Positions 41,280-50,413 of a stretch of DNA of 64,000 bases are shown here, piece after piece. Numbering within the stretch: position 1 is the stretch's first letter; each line of letters opens with the position of its first letter. The notes beneath the pieces were generated by a model that worked only from the letters and a program-made list of their open reading frames with translations, ran no database searches and was not told the DNA's origin. A program made the translations under genes and the position numbers. Source of the stretch: Actinomycetota bacterium (GTDB taxonomy: Bacteria > Actinomycetota > Thermoleophilia > Solirubrobacterales > Solirubrobacteraceae); contig VAYS01000009.1 in NCBI GenBank assembly GCA_005883215.1, positions 62,001 through 126,000 on the forward strand. The letters are read 5' to 3'.

Positions 41280-44200
41280 GTGCCGCTGTCTTCCTTTTCT
41301 CCTCCCGTGCGCGACTGGTTTGCCGGGGCCTTCGAGCAGCCCACGCCCGCCCAGTCCGGGGCCTGGCCCCGCATCGCCGCCGGGGAGAACGTGCTCATCT
41401 CGGCGCCCACCGGCTCGGGCAAGACGCTGGCCGCGTTCCTGTGGGGCCTGGACCGCATCTGCACCTCGCCGCGGCCCGAGGCGCAGCGCGGGGTGCGCCT
41501 GGTCTACGTCTCGCCGCTCAAGGCGCTGTCCTACGACATCGAGCGCAACCTGCGCGCGCCGCTGCGAGGCATCGGCGCCGACGTGCGGGTGGGGCTGCGC
41601 ACCGGGGACACCCCCCAGCGCGAGCGCGCGGCGATGCTGCGCACGCCGCCGGACATCCTCATCACCACGCCCGAGTCGCTGTACCTGATGCTGACCTCGC
41701 GGGCGGCCGAGATCCTCACCGGCGCCGAGGCGGTGATCGTCGACGAGATCCACGCCGTGGCGGCGACCAAGCGCGGCGCCCACCTGGCTCTCAGCCTGGA
41801 GCGGCTCGAGCGCCTGGCCGGCCCGCTCCAGCGCATCGGGCTGAGCGCCACGCAGACGCCGCTCGAGGAGGTGGCGCGCTTTCTCGTCGGCCCCCGGCGC
41901 CGGGCGAGCATCGTCGACGCCGGCATGCGTAAGCCGCTGGACCTGCAGATCCACGTCCCGGTCGAGTCGATGGTCGAGCCCGAGCTGGACGCCCCGGCCG
42001 AGCTGCCCGAGGCGGTCCCCGGCGCAGAGGCGACGCGGCGCTCGATCTGGCCCGCCATTTACCCGGAGCTGCTGCGTCTGGTGCGCGAGCACCGCTCGAC
42101 GATCGTGTTCGTCAACAACCGTCGCGGCGCCGAGCGGCTGGCCCTGCGGCTCAACGAGCTGGCCGCGGGCGAGGACGAGGCCGCCGGACGGCCGGCGGCC
42201 GAGATCGCCCGCGCCCACCACGGGTCGCTGGCCCGGGAGGAGCGCACGGTGGTCGAGGAGCTGCTCAAGGCCGGCGAGCTCCCCTGCCTGGTCGCCACCT
42301 CGTCGCTGGAGCTGGGGATCGACATGGGAGCGGTCGACCTCGTGCTCCAGGTCGAGTCGCCCAAGTCGGTGGCCCGCGGACTGCAGCGCATCGGCCGGGC
42401 CGGGCACGGCGTGGGCGACGTCTCCAAGGGACGCATTTTCCCCAAGTTCCGGGCCGACCTGCTCGAGTCGGCGGTGGTGGCCCGCCTCATGCGCGAGGGG
42501 AGGATCGAGCCCACCGTGGTGCCGCGCAATCCGCTCGACGTGCTCGCCCAGCACGTGGTGGCGATCGCCGCCAGCGTGGAGGAGATCTCGGTCGGCGAGC
42601 TGCACGAGCTGGTCACCGGGGCGTACTCGTTTTCCGAGCTGTCCCTGGAGCTCCTGCACAACGTGCTCGACATGCTCGACGGGCGCTACCCCTCAGAGGA
42701 GTTCGGCGACCTGCGACCGCGCATCGTGTGGGACCGGGTGGGGGGCACCATCCGCGCCCGGCGGGGAGCCCGCCAGCTGGCGGTCACCAACGCGGGCACG
42801 ATCCCCGATCGCGGGCTGTTCGCGGTCACGCTGCCCGACGGGCGCCGGGTGGGCGAGCTCGACGAGGAGATGGTCTACGAGGCGCGGCCGGGGCAGACGT
42901 TCCTGCTCGGCGCCTCCTCGTGGCGGATCGAGGAGATCGGGCGCGACCGGGTGATCGTCACGCCCGCCCCCGGGGTGCCCGGCGCGGTGCCGTTCTGGCG
43001 GGGAGATTCGGCCGGGCGCCCGCGGCAGCTGGGGGAGGCAATCGGAGCCTTCTCGCGCTGGGCGGTCGAGCAGCCCGCCGAGGTGCTCGAGCGCGAGTAC
43101 GACCTCGACGGGTGGGCCGCCGCCAACCTGCTCGCGTTCTTGCGCGAGCAGCAGGACGCCACGCGCGTGGTGCCCAGCGATCGCACGCTCGTGATCGAGC
43201 GCTTCCGCGATGAGATCGGCGACTGGCGCCTGTGCGTGCTGTCGCCGTTTGGCGGTCGGGTGCACGCCGCCTGGGGGCTGGCGCTGTCGGGGCGCATCCG
43301 CGAGCGCTTCGGCCTGGAGTCCGACGCGATCTGGTCAGACGACGGGATCATCGTGCACCTGCCCGACGCCGACGAGCCGCCGGGGTCCGAGCTGGTGCTG
43401 CTCGAGCCCGACGAGCTCGAGGAGGCGGTGATGGCCGAGCTGGGGGGCTCGGCGCTGTTCGGCGCTCGCTTTCGGGAGAACGCCGCCCGGGCCCTGCTCA
43501 TCCCCCGCGCCCGGCCGGGCCGCCGGACGCCCCTGTGGCAGCAGCGGCTGAAGTCCCAGACCCTGCTCGAGGTCGCCCGCCGCTACGCCGACTTCCCGAT
43601 GGTGCTGGAGACCTACCGCGAGTGCCTGCGCGACGTGCTCGACCTGCCCGGCCTGCAGGCGCTGATGGCCGGCCTGCAGTCGCGGGCCATATCGCTGGTC
43701 GAGGTCGAAACGCCGACCGCGTCGCCGTTTGCCTCCTCGCTGCTGTTCGACTACGTGGCCACCTACATGTACGAGGGCGACACGCCCAACGCCGAGCGCC
43801 GCGCGGCGGCGCTGTCCCTGGACCGCGAGCTGCTGGCCGAGCTGCTGGGCCAGGAGGAGCTGCGCGAGCTGATCGACGCCGGCGCGCTGGCCCAGGTGGA
43901 GGACGACCTCCAGGGTCGCTCGCCGGCCACCCGCGCCGCCACCCGCGACGAGCTGGCCGAGCACCTGCGCCGGCTCGGCGACCTGTCGCCCTCCGAGGCG
44001 GCCGAGCGGGTGGTGGTCGGGACCTCGGCGGAGGCGATGCTGGCCGAGCTTGAGGCCGAGCGCCGGGCGGTGCCCGTGCGCCTGGCCGGCGAGCGCCGGT
44101 TCATCGCCGCCGACGACGCCGGCCTGTACCGCGACGCGCTGGGCGCCGTGGCGCCGGCGGGGCTGCCCGACTCCTTCCTCGAGGAGGTGCCCGACGCGCT

Positions 44201-45713
44201 GGCCCGGCTGGTGCGCCGGTGGGCGCGCACCCACGGCCCGTTCACCACGGCGGAGCTGGCCGGCCGCTGGCGGGTCGACCCGGCCGCTTCGCTGCGGGGC
44301 TTGGAGCGCGCGGGTGAGCTGGTGCGCGGCGAGCTGCGCCCGGGCGGCAGCGAGCGCGAGTGGTGCGACCCCGAGGTCCTGCGCCGCCTGCGGCGCGCCT
44401 CGCTGGCGGTCCTGCGGCGGGAGATCGAGCCCGCCGACCGGCGGGCGTTCGCGGGGTTCTTGCCCTCGTGGCAGGGGGTCGACCGCCGTCCGGCGGGCGG
44501 GCCCGGCGCCGATGCCCTGCGCGAAGTCTTGCTTTCGCTGCAGGGGCTGGCCCTGCCCGTCGAGGTGTGGGAGCGAGAGCTGCTGCCCCGGCGGGTCGGG
44601 GGCAGCTACTCGCCGACGTGGATCGACGCCCTGTGCGCCAGCGGCGAGCTGGTGTGGGTGGGGGCGGGGGCCCTGGGGCGACGCTCGGGTCGGGTGGCGC
44701 TCTACTTTCGCGAGGACGCCCCGGTGCTCGGCCCGCCGCGGCGCGAGCGGGGCGGGGCCGCCGGGGCCGGGGGCGGGCCCGGAGCCGAGGAAGCCGAGCA
44801 CCGGGCGGTGCGCGAGCGCCTGGCCGCCTCGCCGTGCTTCGTCACCGACCTGCTCGCCGACCTCGACCTGGCGCCCGAGGCGCTGCAGGAGGCGCTGTGG
44901 GACCTGGTGTGGGCGGGCGAGGTCACCAACGACGCGTGGGCTCCGCTGCGCGCGCCGCGGCTCACGCTGGCGCGCGCCGGCCGGCGCGGCTCACGCCCCC
45001 GGAGTGCCCGCCGGTTTTCCCCCGCGGCGCGGGCGGCCAGCCGGCCTCCGCACCTCCAGGGGCGCTGGTCGCTGACCGCTCCCCTGTTCGACCCCGCCCC
45101 CGACCCGGCGGCGCGGCGCCGGGCGCTGGCCGAGCTGCTGCTCGAGCGCTACGGGATCCTCACCCGCGAGCAGGTCCTGGCCGAGGGGGTCGAGGGTGGC
45201 TTTGCCGCCCTGTATGACTCGCTCGGCCAGCTAGAGACGCTCGGGGTGTGCCGGCGCGGCTACTTCATCGAGGGGCTGGGCGCGGCCCAGTTCGCCCTCC
45301 CCGGCGCCGTCGAGCGCCTGCGGGGCCAGCGGCCCGAGCAGGCGCGGGCGCTGGTGCTGTCGGCGATCGACCCGGCCCAGCCCTACGGCGCGGTGCTGCC
45401 TTGGCCGGCGCTGGCCGCCGAGCGCGAGCGGCGCCCGACCCGGGTGGCCGGGGCCTACGTGGTGTCGGTGGGGGCCGAGCCGGTGCTGTACGTCGAGCGC
45501 GGGGGCCGCGGCCTTCTCACGCTGTGCGCGCCCGAGGATCCGCGTCTGGCCGTGGCGCTCGAGGCCCTGGCCGACGCGGTGCTCGGCGGGCGGGTGGGGC
45601 GTCTGTCGGTCGAGCGCGTCGACGGCGAGCCGGCGCTGGGCTCGGCCCTGAGCGCGCAGCTGGTGGCTCTGGGCTTTCGCGCCGGCCCGCGCAAGCTCAC
45701 GCTAAGCGCCTGA
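41280..45713 (+). CDS. lhr: Lhr-family ATP-dependent DNA helicase
   Basis: A 1477-residue superfamily 2 helicase. Core 1 has Walker A SAPTGSGKT (41-49) and DEIH (155-158). Core 2 has TIVFVNNRRGAERLALRLNE, ATSSLELGIDMGAVDLVLQ and the motif VI arginines in GLQRIGRAGH. The large C-terminal part (about 450-1477) contains the Lhr winged-helix and beta-barrel region followed by an extended AlkZ/DUF4635-like section seen in long bacterial Lhr proteins. Lhr is a 3'-5' DNA/RNA-DNA helicase involved in repair; in mycobacteria it is DNA-damage induced. GTG 41280 was chosen since the helicase fold starts at once. Confidence 0.92.
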   Translation: MPLSSFSPPVRDWFAGAFEQPTPAQSGAWPRIAAGENVLISAPTGSGKTLAAFLWGLDRICTSPRPEAQRGVRLVYVSPLKALSYDIERNLRAPLRGIGADVRVGLRTGDTPQRERAAMLRTPPDILITTPESLYLMLTSRAAEILTGAEAVIVDEIHAVAATKRGAHLALSLERLERLAGPLQRIGLSATQTPLEEVARFLVGPRRRASIVDAGMRKPLDLQIHVPVESMVEPELDAPAELPEAVPGAEATRRSIWPAIYPELLRLVREHRSTIVFVNNRRGAERLALRLNELAAGEDEAAGRPAAEIARAHHGSLAREERTVVEELLKAGELPCLVATSSLELGIDMGAVDLVLQVESPKSVARGLQRIGRAGHGVGDVSKGRIFPKFRADLLESAVVARLMREGRIEPTVVPRNPLDVLAQHVVAIAASVEEISVGELHELVTGAYSFSELSLELLHNVLDMLDGRYPSEEFGDLRPRIVWDRVGGTIRARRGARQLAVTNAGTIPDRGLFAVTLPDGRRVGELDEEMVYEARPGQTFLLGASSWRIEEIGRDRVIVTPAPGVPGAVPFWRGDSAGRPRQLGEAIGAFSRWAVEQPAEVLEREYDLDGWAAANLLAFLREQQDATRVVPSDRTLVIERFRDEIGDWRLCVLSPFGGRVHAAWGLALSGRIRERFGLESDAIWSDDGIIVHLPDADEPPGSELVLLEPDELEEAVMAELGGSALFGARFRENAARALLIPRARPGRRTPLWQQRLKSQTLLEVARRYADFPMVLETYRECLRDVLDLPGLQALMAGLQSRAISLVEVETPTASPFASSLLFDYVATYMYEGDTPNAERRAAALSLDRELLAELLGQEELRELIDAGALAQVEDDLQGRSPATRAATRDELAEHLRRLGDLSPSEAAERVVVGTSAEAMLAELEAERRAVPVRLAGERRFIAADDAGLYRDALGAVAPAGLPDSFLEEVPDALARLVRRWARTHGPFTTAELAGRWRVDPAASLRGLERAGELVRGELRPGGSEREWCDPEVLRRLRRASLAVLRREIEPADRRAFAGFLPSWQGVDRRPAGGPGADALREVLLSLQGLALPVEVWERELLPRRVGGSYSPTWIDALCASGELVWVGAGALGRRSGRVALYFREDAPVLGPPRRERGGAAGAGGGPGAEEAEHRAVRERLAASPCFVTDLLADLDLAPEALQEALWDLVWAGEVTNDAWAPLRAPRLTLARAGRRGSRPRSARRFSPAARAASRPPHLQGRWSLTAPLFDPAPDPAARRRALAELLLERYGILTREQVLAEGVEGGFAALYDSLGQLETLGVCRRGYFIEGLGAAQFALPGAVERLRGQRPEQARALVLSAIDPAQPYGAVLPWPALAAERERRPTRVAGAYVVSVGAEPVLYVERGGRGLLTLCAPEDPRLAVALEALADAVLGGRVGRLSVERVDGEPALGSALSAQLVALGFRAGPRKLTLSA

Positions 45714-45735
45714 GTCCGGCGGCGGGGACGGGGAC

Positions 45736-46317
45736 GTGGGTAGTCCCTCCTTCGCCCTCACGGTCGGCGCGTGGATCGCGCTCGAGCTCGGTCTGCTGGT
45801 GCGCGACGCGGCCCGGGGAAGGGGCGGCCCGGCACAGGACCGCGGAACCCGGAGGCTGGTGTTCCTGGCCTTGGCCGGCGCACTCGCGCTGGGGTCCGGC
45901 CTGGCGCACCTCTTCCGAGCCGACCCCGGCCTGTGGCTGCCCGGGCACGGCACCGACGCCCCGCTGGCGACCGGGTTGGGGCTGATGTGGGCCGGGCTGG
46001 CGCTGCGGGTGTGGTCGATCGCGTCGCTGGGGGCCGCCTTTCGCCTGACGGTCGAGGTCGACCCTGGGCAGCCGGTCGTCGACCGGGGCCCCTACCGCCG
46101 CGTTCGCCACCCCTCCTACACGGGCCTGCTGCTGATCGCCGCGGGGTACGGGGTGGTGACCGCGGTCTGGCCGTCGCTGCTCCTGGCGGTCGTGCTCCCG
46201 TTGGCCGTGCTGGTCCGCCGCATCCACGTCGAGGAGCGGGCCCTGGAGGTCGGCCTGGGCGAGCCCTATCGCGCCTATGAGACCCGCACCAAGCGCCTGG
46301 TTCCGGGGGTTTGGTAG
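45736..46317 (+). CDS. Isoprenylcysteine carboxyl methyltransferase (ICMT)-like membrane protein
   Basis: A 193-residue membrane protein with about four to five helices (SFALTVGAWIALELGLLV; LVFLALAGALALGSGLAHLF; LLIAAGYGVVTAVWPSLLLA). The C-terminal signature VDRGPYRRVRHPSYTGLLL, then EERALEVGLGEPYRAYETRT, is that of ICMT/PEMT-type methyltransferases. Bacteria lack prenylated proteins of the eukaryotic type, so the acceptor is probably a lipid or other small hydrophobic molecule. GTG 45736 lies 22 bases after lhr. It converges on the FAD oxidase gene with a 1-base gap. Confidence 0.82.
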   Translation: MGSPSFALTVGAWIALELGLLVRDAARGRGGPAQDRGTRRLVFLALAGALALGSGLAHLFRADPGLWLPGHGTDAPLATGLGLMWAGLALRVWSIASLGAAFRLTVEVDPGQPVVDRGPYRRVRHPSYTGLLLIAAGYGVVTAVWPSLLLAVVLPLAVLVRRIHVEERALEVGLGEPYRAYETRTKRLVPGVW

Positions 46318-46318
46318 C

Positions 46319-47707
46319 TCATGGCTCCTTCTTGCCCGGGTTGAGCAGGCCCTTGGGGTCGAGCGCCCGCTTGATCGAGCGATGCGCCCCCACCGCGGCC
46401 TGAGACCACTGCCGGTGCAGCTGGCCGCGCTTGATCCAGCCCAAGCCGTGCTCGCCGCTGATCGTGCCCCCCAGGGACACGGCCATCCCCAGCAGGTCGG
46501 CCGCGGCGGCCTCGGCCCGGCGCCGCTGATCGGCGTCGGCGGGGTCGAGCAGCAGCGTGGCGTGCACGTTGCCGTCGCCCGCGTGACCCCAGCTGCACGC
46601 CTGCAGTCGGTGCCGAGCGCCGATCTCAAGCGTGCCGGTCACCGCATCGGCCAGGCGCTCGACGGGCACGGCGATGTCCTCGGAGAGCTTTCCGCCGCGC
46701 TGGGCGCTGACCGCGAGCGAGACGCCGTCGCGCCAGCGCCACAGCGCGCGCGCGCCGGCCCGGTCGGCCGGAGCCCGCACGGCCGCCAGGGCGCCGGGTG
46801 AGAGCGCCTCGACGAGCTCGCCGCGCACCCGCGCCGCCTCCTCCACCGAGCCGTCGGCCTCGGCCACGACCAGGAACCCTGCCCCGGGCGGCACCCCGTC
46901 GGGCAGCGAGGCGCCGCCGGCGGCCAGGGCGCCGGCGTCCAGGAATTCGACGGCGGCGGCGGGGACACCCGCGGCCATGACATCCAGGATCGCCTGCCCG
47001 CCCGCCTCGGCGTCGGCGTAGAAGGCCAGCACCGGCAGCTCGGCCTCCGGCGCCGGCTCGAGCCGCAGCCACGCGGCGGTGATCACGCCCAGCGTGCCCT
47101 CGGAGCCCACCAGCAGTGAACGCAGGTCATAGCCGGCGACGTCCTTGCGCACGGGACCGCCCACCTGGACCAGCTCGCCGGGGGCGAGGACCACCTCCAG
47201 CCCGGTCACCCACCGGCCGGTGGCGCCGTACTTGAACGCGTGCGGCCCCCCCGCGTTGGTGGCGATGTTTCCGCCGATCTGCGACTGCTCGGCGGCGCCG
47301 GGATCGGGCGCGAACAGCAGGCCGTTCTCGCGGGCCCGCCGGCGCACCTGCGAGGTCCTGGCGCCCGCCTCCACCCACATCCGCCACCGCTCGGGCTCGA
47401 ACGAGCGCACGGCCTCCAAGCGCTCGAGCGCCAGCACCACCCCACCGTCGATGGGCACGCAGCCCCCGGCATAGCCGGTGCCGCCCCCGCGCGGGATCAC
47501 CGCCAGGCCGCGCTCATAGCAGTAGGCGACGATCTCGGCGACCTGCTCGGCACGGGCCGGGGCGACCACGGCGTCGGGCGCTCCGCGCACTCCGTGCGCG
47601 ACGCTGGCGTCCTGGCCCCAGTGCGCCTCGTGGGGGTCGCGCATCGCCTCTCGGCCGACCAGTCCGGCCAGCGCGTCGTGCAGGGAGCGGCGGGTGGCGG
47701 CGGACAT
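46319..47707 (-). CDS. FAD-linked oxidase, GlcD/lactate dehydrogenase type
   Basis: A 462-residue VAO-family flavoprotein. The FAD-binding domain has AVIPRGGGTGYAGGCVPIDG, GAAEQSQIGGNIATNAGG and RSLLVGSEGTLGVITAA. The C-terminal FAD-oxidase domain has CSWGHAGDGNVHATLLLD and GTISGEHGLGWIKR, with metal/substrate histidines. These enzymes oxidise 2-hydroxyacids such as glycolate or D-lactate and pass electrons to the respiratory chain. No GlcE or GlcF is next to it. ATG 47707 lies 42 bases from the divergent nei-like gene. Confidence 0.88.
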   Translation of the reverse strand: MSAATRRSLHDALAGLVGREAMRDPHEAHWGQDASVAHGVRGAPDAVVAPARAEQVAEIVAYCYERGLAVIPRGGGTGYAGGCVPIDGGVVLALERLEAVRSFEPERWRMWVEAGARTSQVRRRARENGLLFAPDPGAAEQSQIGGNIATNAGGPHAFKYGATGRWVTGLEVVLAPGELVQVGGPVRKDVAGYDLRSLLVGSEGTLGVITAAWLRLEPAPEAELPVLAFYADAEAGGQAILDVMAAGVPAAAVEFLDAGALAAGGASLPDGVPPGAGFLVVAEADGSVEEAARVRGELVEALSPGALAAVRAPADRAGARALWRWRDGVSLAVSAQRGGKLSEDIAVPVERLADAVTGTLEIGARHRLQACSWGHAGDGNVHATLLLDPADADQRRRAEAAAADLLGMAVSLGGTISGEHGLGWIKRGQLHRQWSQAAVGAHRSIKRALDPKGLLNPGKKEP

Positions 47708-47749
47708 CCGGGGTCGTCCTGGGCAAGCGGCCGGCTCTACCCTAGCCCC

Positions 47750-48526
47750 ATGCCCGAGGGCGACACGATCCTCCGCACCGCGCGCCGGATCGCCCCGGTG
47801 CTGGTCGGCAACGTGCCCGACGAGATCCTCACCCCCCAGGCGCGCCACCGGCGAGACCGCTGGCCCGAGCGCCTGGCCGGCCGCGCCGTGCGCGCGGTGG
47901 ACGCCCACGGCAAGCACCTGTTCCTGCGCTTCGAGGGCGACCTGACCCTGCACTCGCACCTGCGCACCACCGGCTCGTGGGGCGTCTATCGCCGGGGCCA
48001 GCGCTGGGGGCGCTCGCCGCGGCGCGCCTGGCTGGTGCTGCGCCGCGGCGATCGCGAGGTGGTGCAGTTCGACGGCCCGGTGCTCGAGCTGATGACCGAG
48101 TCGCGGACCCGCTTTGACCGGCGCCTGGCCGGGCTGGGGCCCGACATCCTGGGCGAGCGCTTCGACGAGGCGGGCGTGCTGCGCCGCCTGCGGGCCGACG
48201 ACCCCACCCGCCCGATCGGCGACGCCCTGCTCGATCAGCGCATCGTCGCCGGGGTGGGCAACAAGTGGAAGGCCGAGGCGTGCTTCGACGCGGGCCTCGA
48301 TCCGTTTCGGCGCACCGGCGCGGTCAGCGACGAGGAGGCGCTCGCCGTCCTGCGCAGCGGGCGCAGAGACATGCGCGCCTCGGCCCAGGAAGGCCGGTCC
48401 GGTCGTCCCAACGCGGTCTACCGGCGGGCGGGGAGGCCGTGTCCGCGCTGCCAGACGCGGATCCGCAGCCGTGGCCAAGGCGACGACAACCGCATCACCT
48501 ACTGGTGCCCGCGCTGCCAGGCGTGA
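47750..48526 (+). CDS. nei: Fpg/Nei-family DNA glycosylase (endonuclease VIII-like)
   Basis: A 258-residue base-excision repair enzyme. MPEGDTILRTAR gives catalytic Pro2 and Glu3; the T after GD is typical of Nei rather than Fpg. Lys in GKHLFLRFEGDL and the helix-two-turn-helix DQRIVAGVGNKWKAEACFD are present. The C-terminal zinc finger is CPRC...CPRC (RPCPRCQTRI; YWCPRCQA). It removes oxidised pyrimidines and nicks the strand. ATG 47750 must be the start because Pro2 is catalytic. The stop overlaps the GDPD start. Confidence 0.92.
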   Translation: MPEGDTILRTARRIAPVLVGNVPDEILTPQARHRRDRWPERLAGRAVRAVDAHGKHLFLRFEGDLTLHSHLRTTGSWGVYRRGQRWGRSPRRAWLVLRRGDREVVQFDGPVLELMTESRTRFDRRLAGLGPDILGERFDEAGVLRRLRADDPTRPIGDALLDQRIVAGVGNKWKAEACFDAGLDPFRRTGAVSDEEALAVLRSGRRDMRASAQEGRSGRPNAVYRRAGRPCPRCQTRIRSRGQGDDNRITYWCPRCQA

Positions 48527-49260
48527 GCCCGCACGCCGGCTCCCCGGCCGTTCGCACCGCCCTGCGCCGGGTCGGCCACAAGGGGGCCGACCTGATCGCC
48601 CCGGGCAACACGGCGGCCAGCTTCGACGCCGCCCTGGCCGCCGGGGTGGACATGATCGAGTTCGACGTCCTGCCCGAGCGCCGCGACGGCTCGGGGCGGC
48701 TGCTGCTCGCCCACGACTACTCCGCCCTGCGCCGCGGCGAGGCGCTCACGCTCGAGCAGGGCCTCGATCACCTGGCCGGCTCCGGGTTCGCCGACGTCGA
48801 GCTCGACGTCGACCTCAAGCTTCCGGGCTATGAGCCGCGGGTACTGGCGGCCCTGCGCCGGAGCGGACTGCTCGGGCGGGCGCTGATCTCGACCATGTAT
48901 CGCGAGAGCCTCGAGCGCCTGCGCGCGCTCGAGCCCACGGCCAGGCTCGGCTGGTCGGTTCCCCGCGTGCGCCGCGACTACACCACCGACCTGCTCACCA
49001 AGCTCCCCGCACTCGCCTTCGCCACCGGCTATCGGCTGGCGCTTCCGCGTCTGGCCGCGGCCGCGCTGTCGGGCGGTCGCTGCGACGCGCTGATGGCCCA
49101 TTGGCGGCTGGTCACGCCGGCGCTGGTCCGCGCCGTGGGCGCTGCGGGGGGAGAGCTCTACGTATGGACGGTGGATGACCGCGCGCAGATCGCGCGGCTC
49201 GAGCGGATGGGGGTCACCGGCGTGATCACCAACGATCCGCGGCTGTTCGCGACCCCCTGA
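48523..49260 (+). CDS. Glycerophosphodiester phosphodiesterase family protein
   Basis: A 245-residue TIM-barrel enzyme of the GDPD family: VGHKGADLIAPGNTAASFDA (catalytic His, with GHKG in place of GHRG), GVDMIEFDVLPE (metal Glu and Asp), LLLAHDYS (second catalytic His), ADVELDVDLKLPG and the C-terminal LYVWTVDD with GVTGVITNDP. It should release glycerol-3-phosphate from glycerophosphodiesters. GTG 48523 overlaps the nei stop (GTGA), so they are cotranscribed although functionally unrelated. Confidence 0.88.
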   Translation: MSPHAGSPAVRTALRRVGHKGADLIAPGNTAASFDAALAAGVDMIEFDVLPERRDGSGRLLLAHDYSALRRGEALTLEQGLDHLAGSGFADVELDVDLKLPGYEPRVLAALRRSGLLGRALISTMYRESLERLRALEPTARLGWSVPRVRRDYTTDLLTKLPALAFATGYRLALPRLAAAALSGGRCDALMAHWRLVTPALVRAVGAAGGELYVWTVDDRAQIARLERMGVTGVITNDPRLFATP

Positions 49261-49300
49261 CCGGCGCGCGAGGGCGCCGTGGCGAGAGCCCAGGCGGCGG

Positions 49301-49822
49301 TTAGAGTCGGCAGGTGCCGGCGCTGTAGCCCGGCGGATCGGCGCCCGCCGCCGGGGAGTGCCCGGCGGTGGTGTGGATCCGAACCGTCGCCACGGCGCGT
49401 CCATGCCGGCGCCACTCCAGCCTGACCGCCCCCCGCACCAGCGTCGGGCTCCCGTCCGGCGGGCGCGTGAAGGGGAAGTCAAAGCCCGACTGGCGCACGC
49501 GGACGGCGGCCGAGCCGACGTCCCGCCACGGCGAGGCCAGGCCGGGGACGAACAGCCAGCGTCCCTTGGCGTCGCGGTACTGGACCCGGAAGGACATCAA
49601 CATCCGCTCGCTGCGCACGCCGGTGCCCGGCATCGACGCGCGGACCCCCACCGTGTGGGGATGGGCCTTGGTGTTGCAGAGGTTGATCGTCGCCCAGGTG
49701 AGCTTTGAGTGGTGGACGTTGATCCGGTGTCGCTTGGCGGCGAGCGCCGAGGCGCCGCCGAGCGGGATCGTCAGCGCGAGAGCGCTCACCGCGGCGATCA
49801 GCGTGGCGGAGCGACGACTCAT
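49301..49822 (-). CDS. Secreted protein of unknown function (173 aa)
   Basis: The protein begins with a Sec signal peptide (RSATLIAAVSALALTIPLGG, cleaved near ALAAK). The mature part is beta-rich with two cysteines (TINLCNTKAHPHTVGVRA and SAGTCRL at the C-terminus), likely bridged. The segments RVQYRDAKGRWLFV and AAVRVRQSGFDFPF resemble an Ig-like secreted fold. I recognise no family. It is divergent from the ECF sigma gene, 63 bases away, so could be a target of it. Confidence 0.65.
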   Translation of the reverse strand: MSRRSATLIAAVSALALTIPLGGASALAAKRHRINVHHSKLTWATINLCNTKAHPHTVGVRASMPGTGVRSERMLMSFRVQYRDAKGRWLFVPGLASPWRDVGSAAVRVRQSGFDFPFTRPPDGSPTLVRGAVRLEWRRHGRAVATVRIHTTAGHSPAAGADPPGYSAGTCRL

Positions 49823-49853
49823 GGGGGCGGCAAGATAGTCGCGTGACGTAAAG

Positions 49854-49881
49854 CCCACCTCACCCGTAGTAGGGGTGTGGG
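49854..49881. promoter_or_regulatory. Imperfect inverted repeat upstream of the ECF sigma gene
   Basis: CCCAC (49854-49858) and CACCC (49861-49865) are complementary to GTGGG (49877-49881) and GGGTG (49873-49877). They form an imperfect dyad ending 4 bases before the sigma ATG at 49886. Possible operator for the divergent pair, or a leader hairpin. Confidence 0.3.
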
Positions 49882-49885
49882 CACC

Positions 49886-50413
49886 ATGCTGGTAGCCGTG
49901 GAGCCGGAGGCTGAGCCCGGCATCGAGAGCTTCGAGGCCCTGTATCGCTCGAGCTGCTCGGACCTGCACGCCTACGTGCGCACCCTGCTGGGCGACTCCG
50001 CCTCCGCGGAGGATGTGACGGCGCTGGCGTTTGAGCGCGCCTATCGTCGGCGCGCGAGCTTCGACGCCCGGCGCGGCAGCCCGCGGGCATGGCTGTTCGG
50101 GATCGCCCGTAACGCCGCGCTGGACGAGCTGCGCCGCCGCCGAGCGGCGCCGGCGCTCGCCCCCGAGCCGGTCGCCCCCGGCGAGGATCCCTCCGACGCG
50201 GCGGTGCGTCGCGCCACCGTGCGCCGCGCGCTCGAGCAGCTCGGCGCGCGCGACCGCGAGCTGATCGCGCTCAAGTTCCACGCCGGGCTTTCCAACGCCG
50301 AGCTCGCCCGCGTGCTGGGCACCAGCGAGTCCAATGCGGGCACGCGGCTCCATCGCGCCGTCTCGCGGCTTCGGCGGGCGTGCACGGACACCACCGAGGA
50401 GGACCGGCCGTGA
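49886..50413 (+). CDS. ECF-type RNA polymerase sigma factor
   Basis: A 175-residue extracytoplasmic-function sigma factor. Region 2 is FEALYRSSCSDLHAYVRTLLGDSASAEDV with AFERAYRRR and RAWLFGIARN; region 4 is LEQLGARDRELIALKFHAGL then NAELARVLGTSESNAGTRLHRA. ATG 49886 is preferred over GTG 49877 because of an AGGGG ribosome binding site at suitable distance. Its stop overlaps the start of a membrane protein (GTGA), which is likely its regulator. Confidence 0.9.
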   Translation: MLVAVEPEAEPGIESFEALYRSSCSDLHAYVRTLLGDSASAEDVTALAFERAYRRRASFDARRGSPRAWLFGIARNAALDELRRRRAAPALAPEPVAPGEDPSDAAVRRATVRRALEQLGARDRELIALKFHAGLSNAELARVLGTSESNAGTRLHRAVSRLRRACTDTTEEDRP